A stretch of DNA of 64,000 bases from Onstottus_B sp049273855. GTDB lineage: Bacteria > Acidobacteriota > Blastocatellia > UBA7656. Shown piece by piece: positions 51,530 through 60,054 of the stretch. The DNA lies in assembly GCA_049273855.1 (NCBI GenBank), contig JBASRN010000313.1:1-64000 (forward strand). The letters run 5' to 3'. The notes below the pieces were generated by a model. That model saw only the letters and a program-made list of their open reading frames with translations. It was not told the DNA's origin and did no database searches. The stretch's first letter is position 1, and the number at the start of each line of letters is the position of its first letter. The position numbers were made by a program, and so were the translations under genes.

Positions 51530-54460
51530 ATGAGTAACCGAGTTCTTTGTTTGATCGCGTTGATCGTAGCTGCAATTGGCACGTGGCCAACGGATGGACG
51601 GCTGGTTCGGCCGCTCGCTCTTGCCAGTCAACAGCAGACAGTTCTCGTCGAGCAGGTCATCATCCGGGGGAACAGGCGCATCCCCGAATCAACCGTAAAG
51701 ATCTGGATAGGCACTCGTGAAGGCGATCCTTACAATCCGGTGCAGCTCGACCGAGACGTTCGCGCGCTCTATGCGCAGGGGCATTTCGAAGACGTGAGGA
51801 TCTTTGCCGAGGAGGGAACGCGCGGAGGCAAGATCATCACCTTTGAAGTGAGGGAGCGGGCCCTGCTACTTGACATCAAGTACGAAGGGCTGAAGTCAGT
51901 GCAGCAGTCGACCCTTCTCGAAGAATTTCGGAAGCGGTCGGTTGGTCTTTCGAAGGAGTCGCAATACGATCCCGTAAAAGCAAAACGCGCCGCCGCAGTG
52001 ATAAAAGAGTTGCTGGCGAACGAAGGCCGCCCCGAAGCAACAGTAGAACCGGTTATCGAGGAAATATCGGCAACCGCGGTGGGACTGACATTCAAGATCG
52101 AAGAGGGTCCCCGGTTCCGAGTAGCCGACATAGAGTTTGAAGGCAACAAGGTCTTCTCCAGTTCTCATCTCCGAAAGCACATGAAGCTGGTGAAGGAAGT
52201 GGGTCTCCTGACCACCTTCAGCTCGAAGGACGTCTACCACAAAGACAAATTCGAAGCTGACCTTGATCGCCTTCGCGTGCTGGTATACGCCGATCAAGGC
52301 TATCTGAAAGCGAGGTTCGGAGAACCGCGAGTCGAAGAAGTAGGCGATGTCGGCAACTGGCTGCCGTTCATCGGACACAAGGGCCGCGGTCTCAAGATCG
52401 TCGTTCCCATCGACGAAGGCCGGCAGTACCGCGCCGCAGAGGTGAAAGTTGAGGACAACACCGAGTTCACCGCCGACGAAATCAAGGGAATCATAGGGCT
52501 CAAGACCGGGGAGGTGGTGAAGGGCTACAGCACGGTTCAAAAAGGTCTTGAGAACTTGAAGAAGCTCTATGGCTCGCGCGGCTACATCCAGTTCAACTCC
52601 GGGTTCACACCCGACTTCCACGATGACCCGAACGACTTCGCCAAAGGAACTGTTGACGTGACGTTCACTATGGAAGAAGGCAAACAGTACATGCTGCGGC
52701 GGCTCGAGTTCATCGGCAACACGTTCACACGCGACAACGTGATGCGGCGCGAAGTATTGCTGAACGAGGGCGAACGTTACAACGAGCAGATGTGGGACTT
52801 GAGCATCTTGCGTCTGAATCAGCTCGGGTACTTCAATCAGGTCAAGAAAGAAGACGCCACCATCAACACCAACGAGCGAGAGGGCCAGGTCGACTTGACG
52901 CTGAAAGTCGAGGAAAAGGGCCGTCAGCAGATCAGCTTTACCGGCGGCGTGTCCGGGGTCGGCGGGTCGTATATCGGTCTCGATTATTCGACGAACAACC
53001 TGCTCGGCTATGGGGAGACGCTGTCGCTTGCGATAGCGACCGGAAATCTCCAGAAGATCATCAATGTCGGCTTTACCGAGCCATATGTGAAGGGCCGGCC
53101 TATCAGTCTGGGCGTCAACATCTTCTATCAGAACTATCAGTTTTTTGGCCAGGGGTTCGCGTCGTTCCGGCCGGGCACCGGAGTTCAGGACTTTAGCGGC
53201 CAGTCGCTGTTCACCCAGAAGACACTCGGCGGTGCGGTGACTGCATCTGCGCCTTTGAGTTTTTTTGCAAAGCGGTTTCGCATGGGTCGCTTTATCAGGC
53301 TTGGTGCGTCGTACTCGTACCGCACGACCGACATTATCGACCCGGCGGTGAACGAGGACGACGATCCCAGCAACAACATCCTTGTGACCTTCCGTCAGAG
53401 CGGGGTGACTCAATCGACATTCACTCCATCCGTCACGTACAACACTCTGAATGGATCCCTCGACCCGACAAAAGGCAAGTCGATAACGCTGGGGTTCTCT
53501 TTGTCAGGAGGACCTCTCGGGGGTAAGGTAAACACGATCCAACCGACATTTGAGTTCAAGATGTTTCGGCCGCTTTTTGCGGGCCGGGAGAACACCGCGC
53601 AACTAGATCCGCAGAAGACCAGGACGCTTGGTTTTCGGGCGCTGTACTCCTACATAGGCGCGTTCGGCACGCCCTTCCAATCCAATTCGCTGTCGTTTAT
53701 CGGGGGCACACCGCTTTTCGCTCGCTTCTTCCTGGGCGGTGAAGAAACGATCCGCGGATACAGCATTCGTGGCATCTCGCCGACCGCGCCGGTGTTTTCC
53801 ACATTCACAACTCAAGACGTCATTGCCAAGGATGTTTTTGGCAACATTTTGAAAGTGCGGCCACCCAGGAATGGGCGTTCGGGGACGGTTGCACCCAGTG
53901 TTATCAACTCGTTCACGGTTACGGACCAACCTGAATCATCGGTGGGTGTTTTTCCCGCCTTTATTGGCGGGGACACCCAGCTCTTGTTCAATGTCGAGTA
54001 TCGCATTCCGATCATTGGCCCGGTTTCTGTCGCGCCATTTTTTGACATCGGCTCGGTGTTCAATATACGATCGCTGGAAGACCAGTTCGAGCGTTCGGAG
54101 TTCGTGCCTAACCAGGTAATCGCAGTTCGCATCCTTAATCCGCGCGGCGAGCTCGCAACCGCAAGAGAGATAAGAAAAGCCAGGCCACCCGAGAGCCAGG
54201 GCGGCATTCCGCCGGGGTTCACACAGGTTTTGATCGTGGGTGAAAAGCAGACATCGCGGAGGGCGGCGCTTTCGCAAACCGTCGCAGGCGTCTTTGACAA
54301 CTACCGCTACAGCATGGGCGGCGAGATTCGCGTGCAAGTCCCGGTCATCAACGTGCCGTTCCGTTTGATATTCGCCCTGAACCCAAATGCAAGGACTGAC
54401 AATCCGTTCTTCTTCGAAGAGAAGCGGGCGATCAGGTTCTCAGTCGGGCGAACTTTCTAG
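51530..54460 (+). CDS. bamA: Outer-membrane protein assembly factor BamA
   Basis: Omp85 insertase that folds beta-barrel proteins into the outer membrane. After a signal sequence (VLCLIALIVAAIGTWP), five POTRA domains occupy about residues 45-470, starting VLVEQVIIRGNRRIPESTV. The barrel follows, with the conserved RGYSIRG motif (GGEETIRGYSIRGISP) and a C-terminal strand ending in Phe (RAIRFSVGRTF). A soluble insert of about 100 residues within the barrel (about 760-880) is long. 976 residues from ATG 51530; GTG 51515 is an in-frame alternative. It is the first gene of bamA-ompH-ompH. Confidence 0.93.
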   Translation: MSNRVLCLIALIVAAIGTWPTDGRLVRPLALASQQQTVLVEQVIIRGNRRIPESTVKIWIGTREGDPYNPVQLDRDVRALYAQGHFEDVRIFAEEGTRGGKIITFEVRERALLLDIKYEGLKSVQQSTLLEEFRKRSVGLSKESQYDPVKAKRAAAVIKELLANEGRPEATVEPVIEEISATAVGLTFKIEEGPRFRVADIEFEGNKVFSSSHLRKHMKLVKEVGLLTTFSSKDVYHKDKFEADLDRLRVLVYADQGYLKARFGEPRVEEVGDVGNWLPFIGHKGRGLKIVVPIDEGRQYRAAEVKVEDNTEFTADEIKGIIGLKTGEVVKGYSTVQKGLENLKKLYGSRGYIQFNSGFTPDFHDDPNDFAKGTVDVTFTMEEGKQYMLRRLEFIGNTFTRDNVMRREVLLNEGERYNEQMWDLSILRLNQLGYFNQVKKEDATINTNEREGQVDLTLKVEEKGRQQISFTGGVSGVGGSYIGLDYSTNNLLGYGETLSLAIATGNLQKIINVGFTEPYVKGRPISLGVNIFYQNYQFFGQGFASFRPGTGVQDFSGQSLFTQKTLGGAVTASAPLSFFAKRFRMGRFIRLGASYSYRTTDIIDPAVNEDDDPSNNILVTFRQSGVTQSTFTPSVTYNTLNGSLDPTKGKSITLGFSLSGGPLGGKVNTIQPTFEFKMFRPLFAGRENTAQLDPQKTRTLGFRALYSYIGAFGTPFQSNSLSFIGGTPLFARFFLGGEETIRGYSIRGISPTAPVFSTFTTQDVIAKDVFGNILKVRPPRNGRSGTVAPSVINSFTVTDQPESSVGVFPAFIGGDTQLLFNVEYRIPIIGPVSVAPFFDIGSVFNIRSLEDQFERSEFVPNQVIAVRILNPRGELATAREIRKARPPESQGGIPPGFTQVLIVGEKQTSRRAALSQTVAGVFDNYRYSMGGEIRVQVPVINVPFRLIFALNPNARTDNPFFFEEKRAIRFSVGRTF

Positions 54461-54626
54461 AAGCGCCGCCGTGTCCCTGACAGGCGGCAAACGAAAAAAA
54501 AGGAGTCATTTAAACCTGTTACTTGTCGCTGTTGTTATGTCACTTGTGGCTGCTATAATCACGCTTTTCCGGGCGGCGGCTGACGCCATCAGTCAGGCGC
54601 GCACAATAGAAAACACAGGAGCATCT

Positions 54627-55280
54627 ATGTTGAAGATCAAGTTTGCTGCGCTGGCGGCAGTTCTAGTGGCGTCGACGGCGGGGCTGGCGTCGGCGCAGCA
54701 GGCCACTCAGGCCGGGGTCGGCGCCGCAATTCCAGACGGCAAGGTCGCCGTCATGAACACTGAGGCGTTTCGGATGTCGATCAATGAGTTGAAAGTCAAA
54801 TATGATCAGGTCGATAACCAGTTCAAAGACCGCTATCAAAAGCTTCAAGGCGTCGAAAGCCAGTTGAAACAGATGGAAAGCGACATACGGACGAAGTGTC
54901 CAAACTTGACGCCCGATAAATGCCAGGAGTTGCAGACTGCGTTCGAGGACCTGAAAAAGCGCGGAACCCGTGACTACGAAGACTTGAAGGCCGACTACGA
55001 ACGAACTGTCGATACGTCGACAAAGCCGATCCGCGACAAGCTGTTTCAGTTTCTCAACACCTACGCCTCGCAACGCGGGATCGTAGTCATCTTCAACCTG
55101 GCCGGCGCCGCGCAAACCGGAGCCCTTGCTTTCTGGAACCCGGGCGCCGACATCACCGACGATTTCATCGCCGCTTATAACAAAGCGAATCCGATTGCCG
55201 GTGCTGCTCCTGCTACGCCCGGTGTCCAACCGTCGGCGACGCCGGCCAAGCCGGTAGTTAAACCGCCGGCCAAACCGTAG
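54627..55280 (+). CDS. OmpH/Skp-family periplasmic chaperone (first copy)
   Basis: Periplasmic chaperone that holds unfolded outer-membrane proteins for BamA. A signal peptide (MLKIKFAALAAVLVASTAGL, then ASA) is followed by KVAVMNTEAFRMSINELKVK, a long helical hairpin (residues about 55-145) and the returning beta part GIVVIFNLAGAAQ. The Ala/Pro-rich C-terminus (ATPGVQPSATPAKPVVKPPA) is low complexity. The reading frame is open from 54387, overlapping bamA, but ATG 54627 with CAGGAG upstream opens the signal peptide, giving 217 residues. Skp similarity is by fold pattern, not strong identity. Confidence 0.85.
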   Translation: MLKIKFAALAAVLVASTAGLASAQQATQAGVGAAIPDGKVAVMNTEAFRMSINELKVKYDQVDNQFKDRYQKLQGVESQLKQMESDIRTKCPNLTPDKCQELQTAFEDLKKRGTRDYEDLKADYERTVDTSTKPIRDKLFQFLNTYASQRGIVVIFNLAGAAQTGALAFWNPGADITDDFIAAYNKANPIAGAAPATPGVQPSATPAKPVVKPPAKP

Positions 55281-55300
55281 CGTCGAGAGGAGTCATTCAG

Positions 55301-55915
55301 ATGAGATACTTTAGACTAGCGCTAACAGCAGTCGCGCTTGCGACCATCGGAGTTGGAGCGTCTGCCCAGGTTACGTCGGGGTTGACGCCGCAAGCGGGCG
55401 CCGCACCTGCCGCTCTTCCGCAAGGCAAGGTCGCGGTCATCAACACCGCGATGTTTCAAGGGCAAGTCACCGAGTTCAAGACCAGGATCGAGGCGCTCAA
55501 CCGCCAGTTCGAGGCGCGAGTGAAAGAGGTCCAGGGGTTGGGTGAGAAGATCACCGCGCTTGAGGCGACGATAAAGACCCAGGCTTCCACTTTGTCTCCT
55601 GCGACGGTCGCTGAGAAAACCGAACAGCTCGCAGTGATGAAGAAGGACTACCAGCGAAAAGGCGAGGACCTGCAGGCCGACGCCAGCCGCGCGCGCGATA
55701 AGGCATTCGAGCCCATCCAGGCCAAGCTGCAGAAGTTCGCCGCACAGTTTACGGCAACGCGTGGCATCGTCCTGCTTGTCGACGCGGCTAACGGCGTGCA
55801 GTCAGGGACGTTGCTCTGGTACGACCGGCGGTCGGATGTCACCCAGGACTTCATAAACGAATATAACAAGGCCAACCCGGCGGCCGCGGCGCCAACCACG
55901 CCACCCAAGCCTTGA
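55301..55915 (+). CDS. OmpH/Skp-family periplasmic chaperone (second copy)
   Basis: Paralogue of the preceding gene, 20 bp downstream with AGAGGAG before its ATG. Signal peptide (RYFRLALTAVALATIGVGAS), KVAVINTAMFQGQVTEFKTR, a coiled-coil middle (FEARVKEVQGLGEKITALEA and beyond) and a closing GIVLLVDAANGVQSGTLLWY. 204 residues. The two copies differ in the helical tip, where the first has a Cys pair (RTKCPNLTPDKCQ) that this copy lacks. Tandem Skp paralogues may have divided substrates; this is an inference. Confidence 0.85.
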   Translation: MRYFRLALTAVALATIGVGASAQVTSGLTPQAGAAPAALPQGKVAVINTAMFQGQVTEFKTRIEALNRQFEARVKEVQGLGEKITALEATIKTQASTLSPATVAEKTEQLAVMKKDYQRKGEDLQADASRARDKAFEPIQAKLQKFAAQFTATRGIVLLVDAANGVQSGTLLWYDRRSDVTQDFINEYNKANPAAAAPTTPPKP

Positions 55916-55938
55916 CCCCCAAAACGAAGTAAGACCGG

Positions 55939-55985
55939 AAGCGAGAGTAAGCGAACCGCCGCATGCTCTCGCTTTCTGTTTTGTT
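55939..55985 (+). terminator. Rho-independent terminator of the bamA-ompH operon
   Basis: AAGCGAGAG (55939-55947) pairs with CTCTCGCTT (55966-55974), 9 bp with an 18-nt loop, followed by TCTGTTTTGTTTTG. It is the clearest intrinsic terminator seen in the window and lies between the convergent ompH and DUF4388 genes, so it may serve both strands. Confidence 0.75.
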
Positions 55986-55995
55986 TTGAGCGAAG

Positions 55996-56700
55996 CTACT
56001 GGAAGGAATCGAGCTTGCCGAGGCCATGCTCTTCTTCATCCTTTGTGCGAAGAAGATCGAGTATGAGGGCAGTGTTGCTCGTAGCCTGAATCGTCCGATT
56101 GTAAACAGCATTCGACTTCTCGAACTCGAATGAACCGTCTGCCGCGCCGGCCAGATTGCCCAGCGCCTTTCGTCCCATGTCAACACCTGACTTGGCCCCG
56201 ATCACCAGGCCTTCGTCAAAGTGAATCTCTCCGCTTGCCGCCGTTGAGGTCACGGTCAAAGCACCGCTCAGTCTGCTGTTTTCGAGGATCTGAACGATGT
56301 CGAACAAGCTGACTTCAGCCAGATTGCCTGACAATATTTTCTGCGCGCGGAGCTGAGCCGGTTCCGAGCGTCGCGCTGCGCGCAGCGGACCGGTTACCGA
56401 GACCCTGGGGTCGAGCCGTTTCGCTTCCAGCAGCCTTTCATTCGCCTTATCAACATCGCCCGCCGAAATGTGCAAGCTGGCAAGCGCCAAACAGTGCTGC
56501 GCGGCCTGGTCGCGCAGCCCCGCGTCAATCAGAATCTCTCTCAGCTTCTCTCGCAGTCCGACGTGCCGCGGCGCGCTGTCTATCGAGCGCTCCAGAGTTT
56601 CAATCGCGCGGCTTATCATTCGATACTTGACCAGCAGCTCCGCATCGATGATGGCGCTTTCGGGATCGGGCTCGGCGGTGTTGTTGTTTCTCATCTCCAT
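55996..56700 (-). CDS. DUF4388 (PATAN-like) domain protein with TPR-like N-terminus
   Basis: The C-terminal half (about 125-225) is a DUF4388 domain: LAEVSLFDIVQILENSRLSG, GALTVTSTAASGEIHFDEGL, then AGAADGSFEFEKSNAV. The N-terminal half (about 15-110) is helical with alternating small residues and resembles a short TPR repeat array (AIETLERSIDSAPRHVGLRE). Such DUF4388/PATAN proteins are signal-transduction adapters, often linked to response regulators and gliding motility. It is downstream of lpxI (53 bp), but a role in lipid A is not implied. 234 residues. Confidence 0.8.
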   Translation of the reverse strand: MEMRNNNTAEPDPESAIIDAELLVKYRMISRAIETLERSIDSAPRHVGLREKLREILIDAGLRDQAAQHCLALASLHISAGDVDKANERLLEAKRLDPRVSVTGPLRAARRSEPAQLRAQKILSGNLAEVSLFDIVQILENSRLSGALTVTSTAASGEIHFDEGLVIGAKSGVDMGRKALGNLAGAADGSFEFEKSNAVYNRTIQATSNTALILDLLRTKDEEEHGLGKLDSFQ

Positions 56701-56752
56701 TCGTTTCTACTCGGCGTAGTTTACCATCGAGGCCGGACTCTGACTATAGCTG

Positions 56753-57559
56753 CTACTCGCCGCTAACCACGCAAATCCCCGATTGGTCGGCCAGCCCGAC
56801 GATCTGCTCCTTGTCAAATAGCAACGTCTTGTTTTTCGTGACGTGAACCCCGGTTGCGCCCGCGCCCTTCATCGCTTCGATAGTGGCCACGCCAATTACC
56901 GGCACGTCGAAGCGCATGTCCTGGTTTGGCTTGGCGGCCTTGACCACGACAAAAGGACGGCCGCCGGTGATTTCGCCTGCGCGAGCTATCACCGCGTCGC
57001 TGCCTTCCATCGCTTCGACGGCCACAACCGCTCGATCCTTGACGCAAAGAGTCTGGCCCAGGTCGAGCGGGCCGATCTCTCTCGCCACTTCGAGGCCGTA
57101 ATCGAAATCCGCGCGCTCCTGACTGGTCGGTCCGCGACGGGTAAGCACTCCTTCGCGAGCCAGAAACGATTCAAGAAAAGCAGTCGACTCGACCAGTGTG
57201 ATCCCCTCTCCAGCCAGTTCGTGGGCGACGGCGCCGATCAGGCTGTCGGTGTTCTTCGATGACAGCCGCGCGAGCATCCGGACCATTCGAAGGTCGGGCA
57301 GCGCGTTCAGACGGAAAATCTGATGGTGCTTTACCTGGCCGGCCATGATCGCGTGCGTCACATGTTCGCGCTTGAAGAAGCGGATGAGGCGGCCAAGTTG
57401 TCCGACCCCCACCCATTCGACGCGCCCCGCGTGGCTGTCTATCTCTGGGGCAGTCTCTTCCTTGATCGCCGCGACGACCATCTCGACGCCCTGCTCGCGC
57501 GCGCCTTCGAGCACGAGGAAGGGGAAGCGTCCGTTGCCTGCTATCAAACCGTACTTCAT
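56753..57559 (-). CDS. lpxI: UDP-2,3-diacylglucosamine diphosphatase LpxI
   Basis: Hydrolyses UDP-2,3-diacylglucosamine to lipid X (2,3-diacylglucosamine-1-phosphate), replacing LpxH in many non-enterics. LpxI patterns: YGLIAGNGRFPFLVLEGARE at the N-terminus, AIMAGQVKHHQIFRLNALPD, AGEGITLVESTAFLESFLAR and the tail VGVATIEAMKGAG. 268 residues is standard (the DUF1009 family). It is separated from the OCD gene by a phrase-repeat hairpin. No lpxB or lpxK is in the window. Confidence 0.93.
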   Translation of the reverse strand: MKYGLIAGNGRFPFLVLEGAREQGVEMVVAAIKEETAPEIDSHAGRVEWVGVGQLGRLIRFFKREHVTHAIMAGQVKHHQIFRLNALPDLRMVRMLARLSSKNTDSLIGAVAHELAGEGITLVESTAFLESFLAREGVLTRRGPTSQERADFDYGLEVAREIGPLDLGQTLCVKDRAVVAVEAMEGSDAVIARAGEITGGRPFVVVKAAKPNQDMRFDVPVIGVATIEAMKGAGATGVHVTKNKTLLFDKEQIVGLADQSGICVVSGE

Positions 57560-57564
57560 AAGCG

Positions 57565-57660
57565 GTGGTCGGTGGTGAGTAGTCCGTAGTCCGTAGCTCG
57601 TGTCCCAAGGTTCGCCGCGGTACCTGGAGCACGAGCTACGGACTACTGACTACTGACAAC
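57565..57660. repeat. Hairpin repeat between the OCD gene and lpxI (GTAGTCC phrase)
   Basis: GTAGTCCGTAGCTCGTG (57586-57602) pairs perfectly over 17 bp with CACGAGCTACGGACTAC (57630-57646). Outside these lie GAGTAGTCC on the left and TGACTACTGACAAC on the right. The 27-nt loop is unrelated. The whole spacer is this element. Confidence 0.85.
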
Positions 57661-57664
57661 AGCT

Positions 57665-58651
57665 TCAGAATTCCACCCACGCCCCAACCTGACTCGCCTG
57701 AGCTTTGGTGTAGAGATAATCTGCCGACGCCAGGTCCTCAATCGCGAGACCAAGCGACTTGAAAAGCGTGATCTCGTCCGCCGAAGTCCTGCCCGGATGC
57801 TTATCGATCAACAAATCACCGATCTCCGCGCGGATGTGGTCAGGCCCGATCGCGCCTTCCCGCATCGCAAACAAGTAGTCACCGCCTTCGTTCAATGTCG
57901 ACTCACGCCGGTCCACAAACAGGGTCGCCGCCGCCATCGTCGCCGTGTCAACTTCTCGCGTTGTCGGAATGCTCGACCCGACGACATTCAAATGAGCACC
58001 GGCTGAAATCCAGTCGCGTTTAAGGATTGCGCGCTCAGCTGTAGTCGCGGTGACTATCAAGTCTGCGCCTCGCACGGCAGCTTCGACGCTTTCGAAGGGC
58101 TCGATGGGAAATCCGTAGCGCGGCTTCAACTCGTCCGCGAATCGTCGCGCGTGATCCAGTGTCAGACTCGCGACACGCACGCGCTTGATCGCGCGCACCG
58201 AGGACATTGCTTCGAGGTGGGCGCGAGCTTGCACGCCCGAGCCGATGATCGCAAGCTCACATGCGTCTTCCCGAGCCAGCAGCTTGGTGGCCACGCCCGA
58301 AACCGCCGCCGTTCTGATCGCGGTGATCGCCGAAGCGTTCATCACCGCAAGCAACTCTCCGGTTTCAGCGCTAAAAAGCAACACGCCACCCTGATGTGAA
58401 TCGAGACCTACGGGGGGATTGCCGGCAAAAAAACAAACGGCCTTCAGTCCATAAGCCGCGCGTTCGCCCGCGCGATAGGAAGGCATGAGCGCCATATCAC
58501 CCGACGCACCCGGCGGATGAATGATCATTCGAAGCGGTTGGTGAGCTTCCCCTCGCGCAAGCGCGGCGAGCGCTTCTTCCATCACCGGAATGCATTCGCC
58601 GACTGGCAGGAGATCTTCGACCTCTGAGTGGCTGAGAACAACTATCTTCAT
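57665..58651 (-). CDS. Ornithine cyclodeaminase / mu-crystallin family protein
   Basis: NAD(P)-dependent enzyme of the OCD/mu-crystallin superfamily (ornithine cyclodeaminase, alanine dehydrogenase, ketimine reductase or 2,3-diaminopropionate synthase partners). LSHSEVEDLLPVGECIPVME opens it, with AITAIRTAAVSGVATKLLA, the dinucleotide motif ELAIIGSGVQARAHLEAMSS and ADLIVTATTAERAILKRDWI. 328 residues. It interrupts an otherwise lipid A-dedicated run between lpxA and lpxI, which is unusual; whether it supplies a modified amino sugar or is merely hitch-hiking is unknown. Confidence 0.88.
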   Translation of the reverse strand: MKIVVLSHSEVEDLLPVGECIPVMEEALAALARGEAHQPLRMIIHPPGASGDMALMPSYRAGERAAYGLKAVCFFAGNPPVGLDSHQGGVLLFSAETGELLAVMNASAITAIRTAAVSGVATKLLAREDACELAIIGSGVQARAHLEAMSSVRAIKRVRVASLTLDHARRFADELKPRYGFPIEPFESVEAAVRGADLIVTATTAERAILKRDWISAGAHLNVVGSSIPTTREVDTATMAAATLFVDRRESTLNEGGDYLFAMREGAIGPDHIRAEIGDLLIDKHPGRTSADEITLFKSLGLAIEDLASADYLYTKAQASQVGAWVEF

Positions 58652-58673
58652 CTCACGAGTCCCTCATCAACAG

Positions 58674-59465
58674 TCACTTGGTTACGCCGCGCTGCGAACT
58701 CTCGATAAACTCGACCAGATAATCGATCTCGGGCCAGCCGCTCAACTCACGCTTTATCGCTTCGACGGCCTGAGTTGTGTTCAGCTTTGCCGCAAGCAGC
58801 AGCCGGAACGCACGAGTGATTCTAATGATCTCTTCGCTTGAAAAGCCACGCCGCTTTAACCCAAGCGTGTTCTGTCCGTAGCATCGCGCGTGATTGCCGA
58901 CTGTGCGCGCGTAGGGCAAAGCGTCCTTTACTACCGCCGAGAACGCTCCGATAAAAGCGTGTCGCCCGACCCGGCAGAACTGATGTACTCCCGAGAAGGC
59001 GCCGAGAGTGACGTAGTCCTCGACGATCACGTGCCCGGCTAATACTGCTCCATTTGCAAAGATAACATGATCGCCGATCAGGCAGTCGTGAGCGACGTGG
59101 GCTTGTGTCATGAAAAGATTGTCAGCGCCGATCCTGGTAAGGTTACCGCCGCCCGCGGTGCCGCGATGCAGCGTCGTGTACTCCCGAAAGACATTGCGCT
59201 CGCCCGCTTGAAGTCCGCTTGGCTCGCCGTGGTACTTCAGATCGTTTGGCGCCTGGCCGGCCGACACGAAGGGGAAAAAGGTGCAACCCCGGCCAAACTC
59301 CGACGGGCCCTCGATGACGCAGTGGCTGCCTACGCGAACGTCATCGTGCAGAATTACGTCATCGCCCACAATAGAATAAGGTCCGATGGAAACGTTGCGA
59401 CCCAGTTCCGCCTTTGGGCTGACAATGGCTGCCGGGTGGATCGACACTGGACGAGGTTCCATCAT
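58674..59465 (-). CDS. lpxA: UDP-N-acetylglucosamine acyltransferase LpxA
   Basis: First enzyme of lipid A synthesis, adding a 3-hydroxyacyl chain from ACP to UDP-GlcNAc. A left-handed hexapeptide beta-helix runs over residues about 5-190 (IHPAAIVSPKAELGRNVSIG and on). The catalytic His is in TQAHVAHDCLIGDHVIFANG, and the C-terminal helical domain follows KRRGFSSEEIIRITRAFRLL. 263 residues is standard. Its start overlaps the fabZ stop by 4 bp. Confidence 0.95.
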   Translation of the reverse strand: MMEPRPVSIHPAAIVSPKAELGRNVSIGPYSIVGDDVILHDDVRVGSHCVIEGPSEFGRGCTFFPFVSAGQAPNDLKYHGEPSGLQAGERNVFREYTTLHRGTAGGGNLTRIGADNLFMTQAHVAHDCLIGDHVIFANGAVLAGHVIVEDYVTLGAFSGVHQFCRVGRHAFIGAFSAVVKDALPYARTVGNHARCYGQNTLGLKRRGFSSEEIIRITRAFRLLLAAKLNTTQAVEAIKRELSGWPEIDYLVEFIESSQRGVTK

Positions 59466-59959
59466 CTCTCGACAGGGGTAAAGGCGGCGTTGTTGAGCTG
59501 CTCGCCGCGCTCTACAACCGAGCGATCGACAAGCGCAGAAGAGATCTCCGCTTCTGCTACGAGCTCGCCGTCCACGTACGCCTCGCCGCGCAGCTTGATG
59601 TAGCGCGGCCGAAGCCGCAGCACCGTCAGCTCGAGCCTGAGCTGGTCGCCGGGCACAACCGGGCGGCGGAATTTGGCGCCGTCGATTCCGGTGAAGAAGA
59701 CGAGCTTCGATTCACGATCCGGAAGGTTCGCAAGCATCATAACGCCGGCCGTCTGCGCCATCGCTTCGACTATCAACACCCCGGGCATGACCGGCGCTCC
59801 CGGGAAATGACCCGCGAAGAACGGCTCGTTGAGCGATACGTTCTTTATCCCGACCACGCGCTTGCCGAGCTCGTATTCAATGATCCTATCAACGAGCAAG
59901 AACGGATAACGGTGCGGCAAGATTGCCTGAATCTGGGTTATGTCGAGCAAAGTCTCCAT
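59462..59959 (-). CDS. fabZ: 3-hydroxyacyl-ACP dehydratase FabZ
   Basis: Hot-dog-fold dehydratase of fatty acid synthesis. The catalytic His is in ILPHRYPFLLVDRI and the Glu in HFPGAPVMPGVLIVEAMAQT; GIDGAKFRRPVVPGDQLRLE and the acyl tunnel residues follow. 165 residues. Encoded between lpxD and lpxA, the common arrangement that balances phospholipid and lipid A flux at 3-hydroxyacyl-ACP. Confidence 0.96.
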   Translation of the reverse strand: METLLDITQIQAILPHRYPFLLVDRIIEYELGKRVVGIKNVSLNEPFFAGHFPGAPVMPGVLIVEAMAQTAGVMMLANLPDRESKLVFFTGIDGAKFRRPVVPGDQLRLELTVLRLRPRYIKLRGEAYVDGELVAEAEISSALVDRSVVERGEQLNNAAFTPVER

Positions 59960-60054
59960 ATCTCAATCGCTCTTACCAATGGGGACTGCGAAGGTATTTC
60001 TTATAAGATCAGCGAGGATTTCATTCAATCAACGGAGCGATTTCCGATTTTCAC

